A stretch of DNA of 6,904 bases from Desulfobacula sp. Lineage in GTDB: Bacteria; Desulfobacterota; Desulfobacteria; Desulfobacterales; Desulfobacteraceae. The DNA is taken from assembly GCA_027858355.1 (NCBI GenBank), contig JAQICW010000732.1:1-6904 (forward strand), written 5' to 3'. This document shows, one piece after another, positions 6,065-6,904 of the stretch (its first letter is position 1; every line of letters begins with the position of its first letter). The translations under genes were made by a program, and so were the position numbers. The notes under the pieces were generated by a model. The model saw only the letters and a program-made list of their open reading frames with translations, was not told where the DNA came from and searched no databases.

Positions 6065-6721
6065 ATGCAATCAGACAAGCAACTTAAAGCGGATGACAGA
6101 AAAGAGTACCAAAAAGCATTTCGAGAAAAAGTTTTCAAATTGTTGAATATGGGCTACAATCGTCTTGATGCTGCCTCTCTTAAGGATTCTGAGGAAGAGG
6201 ATATTACCGGTGAGATCGTAAGAAAGATCAACGAAATACTTGAAGACAGAGGATCTCCACCATGGGTGAGTTCTTTTGCAGTCCATGAAGACCCAATGAT
6301 TAATGAGCCAGGTCGAAGAGGTAAAAGGCGAAAGAGAATTGATATTGAATTTGAGTGGGTCTGTCACGGCCCTCGCCACCGTTACCCCTTTGAAGCCAAA
6401 CGTCTTTGTTCCAATACCCATCCGATTGGTAAATATCTCGGCTCAGCAGGACTTGGAGAATTTCTTTCAGGAAACTATGCTCGTGGCAAACTTGAAGCCG
6501 GAATGATTGGCTATGTTCAATCGAATACTCCTAAATCTTGGGCTGAAAAGGCTCAAAAGAAATTCGAAAAAGAGCCTGAATTGGTCAAAGCTTGTTCGGA
6601 TGGTAACTGGACAAGTACTACAATCATTGGTGAGTTTAGCCATTGTTTTCATTCAAAACATCATCGAATTACAGACAAGAGACCCATTATTCTATATCAC
6701 GTATTTCTAATTTTTTGTTAG
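6065..6721 (+). CDS. Putative PD-(D/E)XK nuclease partner of the methyltransferase
   Basis: Encodes 218 residues with no family I can name. The sequence carries a PD-(D/E)XK signature: DITGEIVRKINEIL (46-59) fits the first helix with an acidic residue (E50), RIDIEFEW (91-98) supplies D93 at a strand end, and HRYPFEAKRL (105-114) contains the E110-x-K112 pair. These are the expected metal-binding and catalytic residues for double-strand cleavage. No separate DNA-recognition, helicase or membrane segment is visible, so the protein is essentially one nuclease-sized domain. Its ATG directly follows the methyltransferase TAG (TAGATG, 6062-6067), implying translational coupling and joint function, most simply the cleaving half of a restriction-modification-like pair. 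The C-terminus RPIILYHVFLIFC ends at a natural-looking strand, so the gene seems intact. Alternative: a non-cleaving accessory protein with a nuclease-like fold. Confidence 0.7.
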   Translation: MQSDKQLKADDRKEYQKAFREKVFKLLNMGYNRLDAASLKDSEEEDITGEIVRKINEILEDRGSPPWVSSFAVHEDPMINEPGRRGKRRKRIDIEFEWVCHGPRHRYPFEAKRLCSNTHPIGKYLGSAGLGEFLSGNYARGKLEAGMIGYVQSNTPKSWAEKAQKKFEKEPELVKACSDGNWTSTTIIGEFSHCFHSKHHRITDKRPIILYHVFLIFC

Positions 6722-6754
6722 TCGCTTCAGGCCACTGGCAAATCATTATTAATA

Positions 6755-6781
6755 CTGAAGAGACTGTTTAAGTCTCCTTAG
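6755..6781 (+). repeat. Hairpin after the operon, GAGACT/AGTCTC core
   Basis: The perfect core GAGACT (6760-6765) and AGTCTC (6771-6776) surrounds loop GTTTA. It extends outward to CTGAA/CTTAG with one mismatch and one wobble, for 11 positions in all. It is 34 nt after the nuclease stop codon. The following bases are not T-rich, so it is at best a weak terminator or an mRNA-end-protecting structure. Confidence 0.4.
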
Positions 6782-6805
6782 ATCTAACAAAAACATGCTG
6801 ACGTT

Positions 6806-6826
6806 GCGACAAGATAAGTCGCTTTT
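6806..6826 (+). terminator. Possible intrinsic terminator
   Basis: Stem GCGAC (6806-6810) and GTCGC (6818-6822) with a 7-nt loop is followed directly by TTTT (6823-6826) and further A/T. The stem is short (5 bp), so strength is uncertain. Position, about 85 nt after the nuclease stop, fits the end of the methyltransferase-nuclease transcript. Confidence 0.4.
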
Positions 6827-6832
6827 AATATT

Positions 6833-6850
6833 GTTGGGCATTGACCCAAC
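6833..6850. repeat. Hairpin GTTGGG-N6-CCCAAC
   Basis: Perfect 6-bp arms (6833-6838 and 6845-6850) with loop CATTGA. It lies between two terminator-like hairpins and is not followed by T residues on either strand. Its outer bases also match integron core-site consensus (GTTRRRY and RYYYAAC), which may be coincidence because any such hairpin can do so. Confidence 0.45.
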
Positions 6851-6872
6851 CTGCTGTATTACCGGCAGTTTT
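6851..6872 (+). terminator. Possible second intrinsic terminator
   Basis: CTGCTG (6851-6856) pairs with CGGCAG (6863-6868), six pairs with one T-G wobble and a 6-nt loop, followed by TTTT (6869-6872). It is the more GC-rich of the two terminator-like hairpins and could act as a back-up for the upstream one. Confidence 0.4.
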
Positions 6873-6904
6873 CTATTTCGGCGTGCATTATCAGTAATGA
6901 TTTT

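Larger units (their letters stand above)
6722..6904. other. Non-coding, hairpin-rich region after the nuclease gene
   Basis: No convincing gene is seen. Several short inverted repeats follow one another: CTTCAG/CTGAAG (6725-6730, 6755-6760) enclosing GCCA-C-TGGC (6731-6739); GAGACT/AGTCTC (6760-6765, 6771-6776); GCGAC/GTCGC (6806-6810, 6818-6822); GTTGGG/CCCAAC (6833-6838, 6845-6850); CTGCTG/CGGCAG (6851-6856, 6863-6868); and CATTA/TAATG (6886-6890, 6895-6899). Some are mutually exclusive. The stretch probably includes terminators and perhaps the edge of another element beyond the window. Confidence 0.55.

Noticed and set aside
6071..6421. 116-codon antisense frame within the nuclease gene
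   Set aside because: It overlaps the conserved catalytic region of the plus-strand gene and shows no recognisable domain.
6749..6904. Minus-strand open frame of 51 codons running in from the window edge and ending at TAA (6751-6749)
   Set aside because: It contains several hairpins and terminator-like structures, resembles no protein I know, and this length is common by chance in AT-rich DNA. Sequence beyond the window would decide.
6795..6904. Plus-strand frame from ATG 6795 open to the end of the window (36 codons)
   Set aside because: It has no ribosome-binding site, it overlaps two terminator-like hairpins and competes with the minus-strand frame; there is not enough sequence to support a gene.

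Overview
The window is AT-rich bacterial DNA with an accessory, horizontally mobile character. A broken insertion-sequence transposase is followed by a phage-type repressor and then by a two-gene restriction-modification-like module. The transposase resembles IS1182-family proteins I associate with sulfate-reducing Desulfobacterota (Desulfobacterales). That host assignment is a recollection of family resemblance, not the result of a search, and is held at moderate confidence.

Layout. Positions 1-221 hold no gene but contain an inverted repeat (18-50) and promoter-like boxes. Positions 222-1847 form one reading frame for an IS1182-type DDE transposase, interrupted by an in-frame TGA at 1296-1298. 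The stop separates the two catalytic Asp residues from the catalytic Glu. Positions 1848-2117 are non-coding and contain a run of ten C, two perfect palindromes, a TTGACA box and a 14-bp operator-like palindrome. Positions 2118-2771 encode a CI/LexA-type repressor with an N-terminal helix-turn-helix and a C-terminal S24 autoprotease domain. Positions 2772-2926 are an AT-rich leader with another palindrome. Positions 2927-6064 encode a 1045-residue N6-adenine DNA methyltransferase of the large Eco57I/type IIG-like class. Directly abutting it (TAG then ATG), 6065-6721 encode a 218-residue protein with a PD-(D/E)XK nuclease signature. Positions 6722-6904 contain no convincing gene but several consecutive short hairpins, two of them followed by T runs, consistent with transcription termination.

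How it may work together (inference). The methyltransferase and nuclease-like protein are translationally coupled and look like a self-contained modification/cleavage pair. The short nuclease has no visible DNA-recognition domain, so it may rely on the methyltransferase for specificity. The same-strand repressor immediately upstream resembles a control protein, but it carries the Ala-Gly, Ser and Lys residues of self-cleaving S24 repressors. This raises the possibility that the module is derepressed by DNA damage or phage attack. The module, repressor plus methyltransferase plus small PD-(D/E)XK protein, is the most interesting content of the window.
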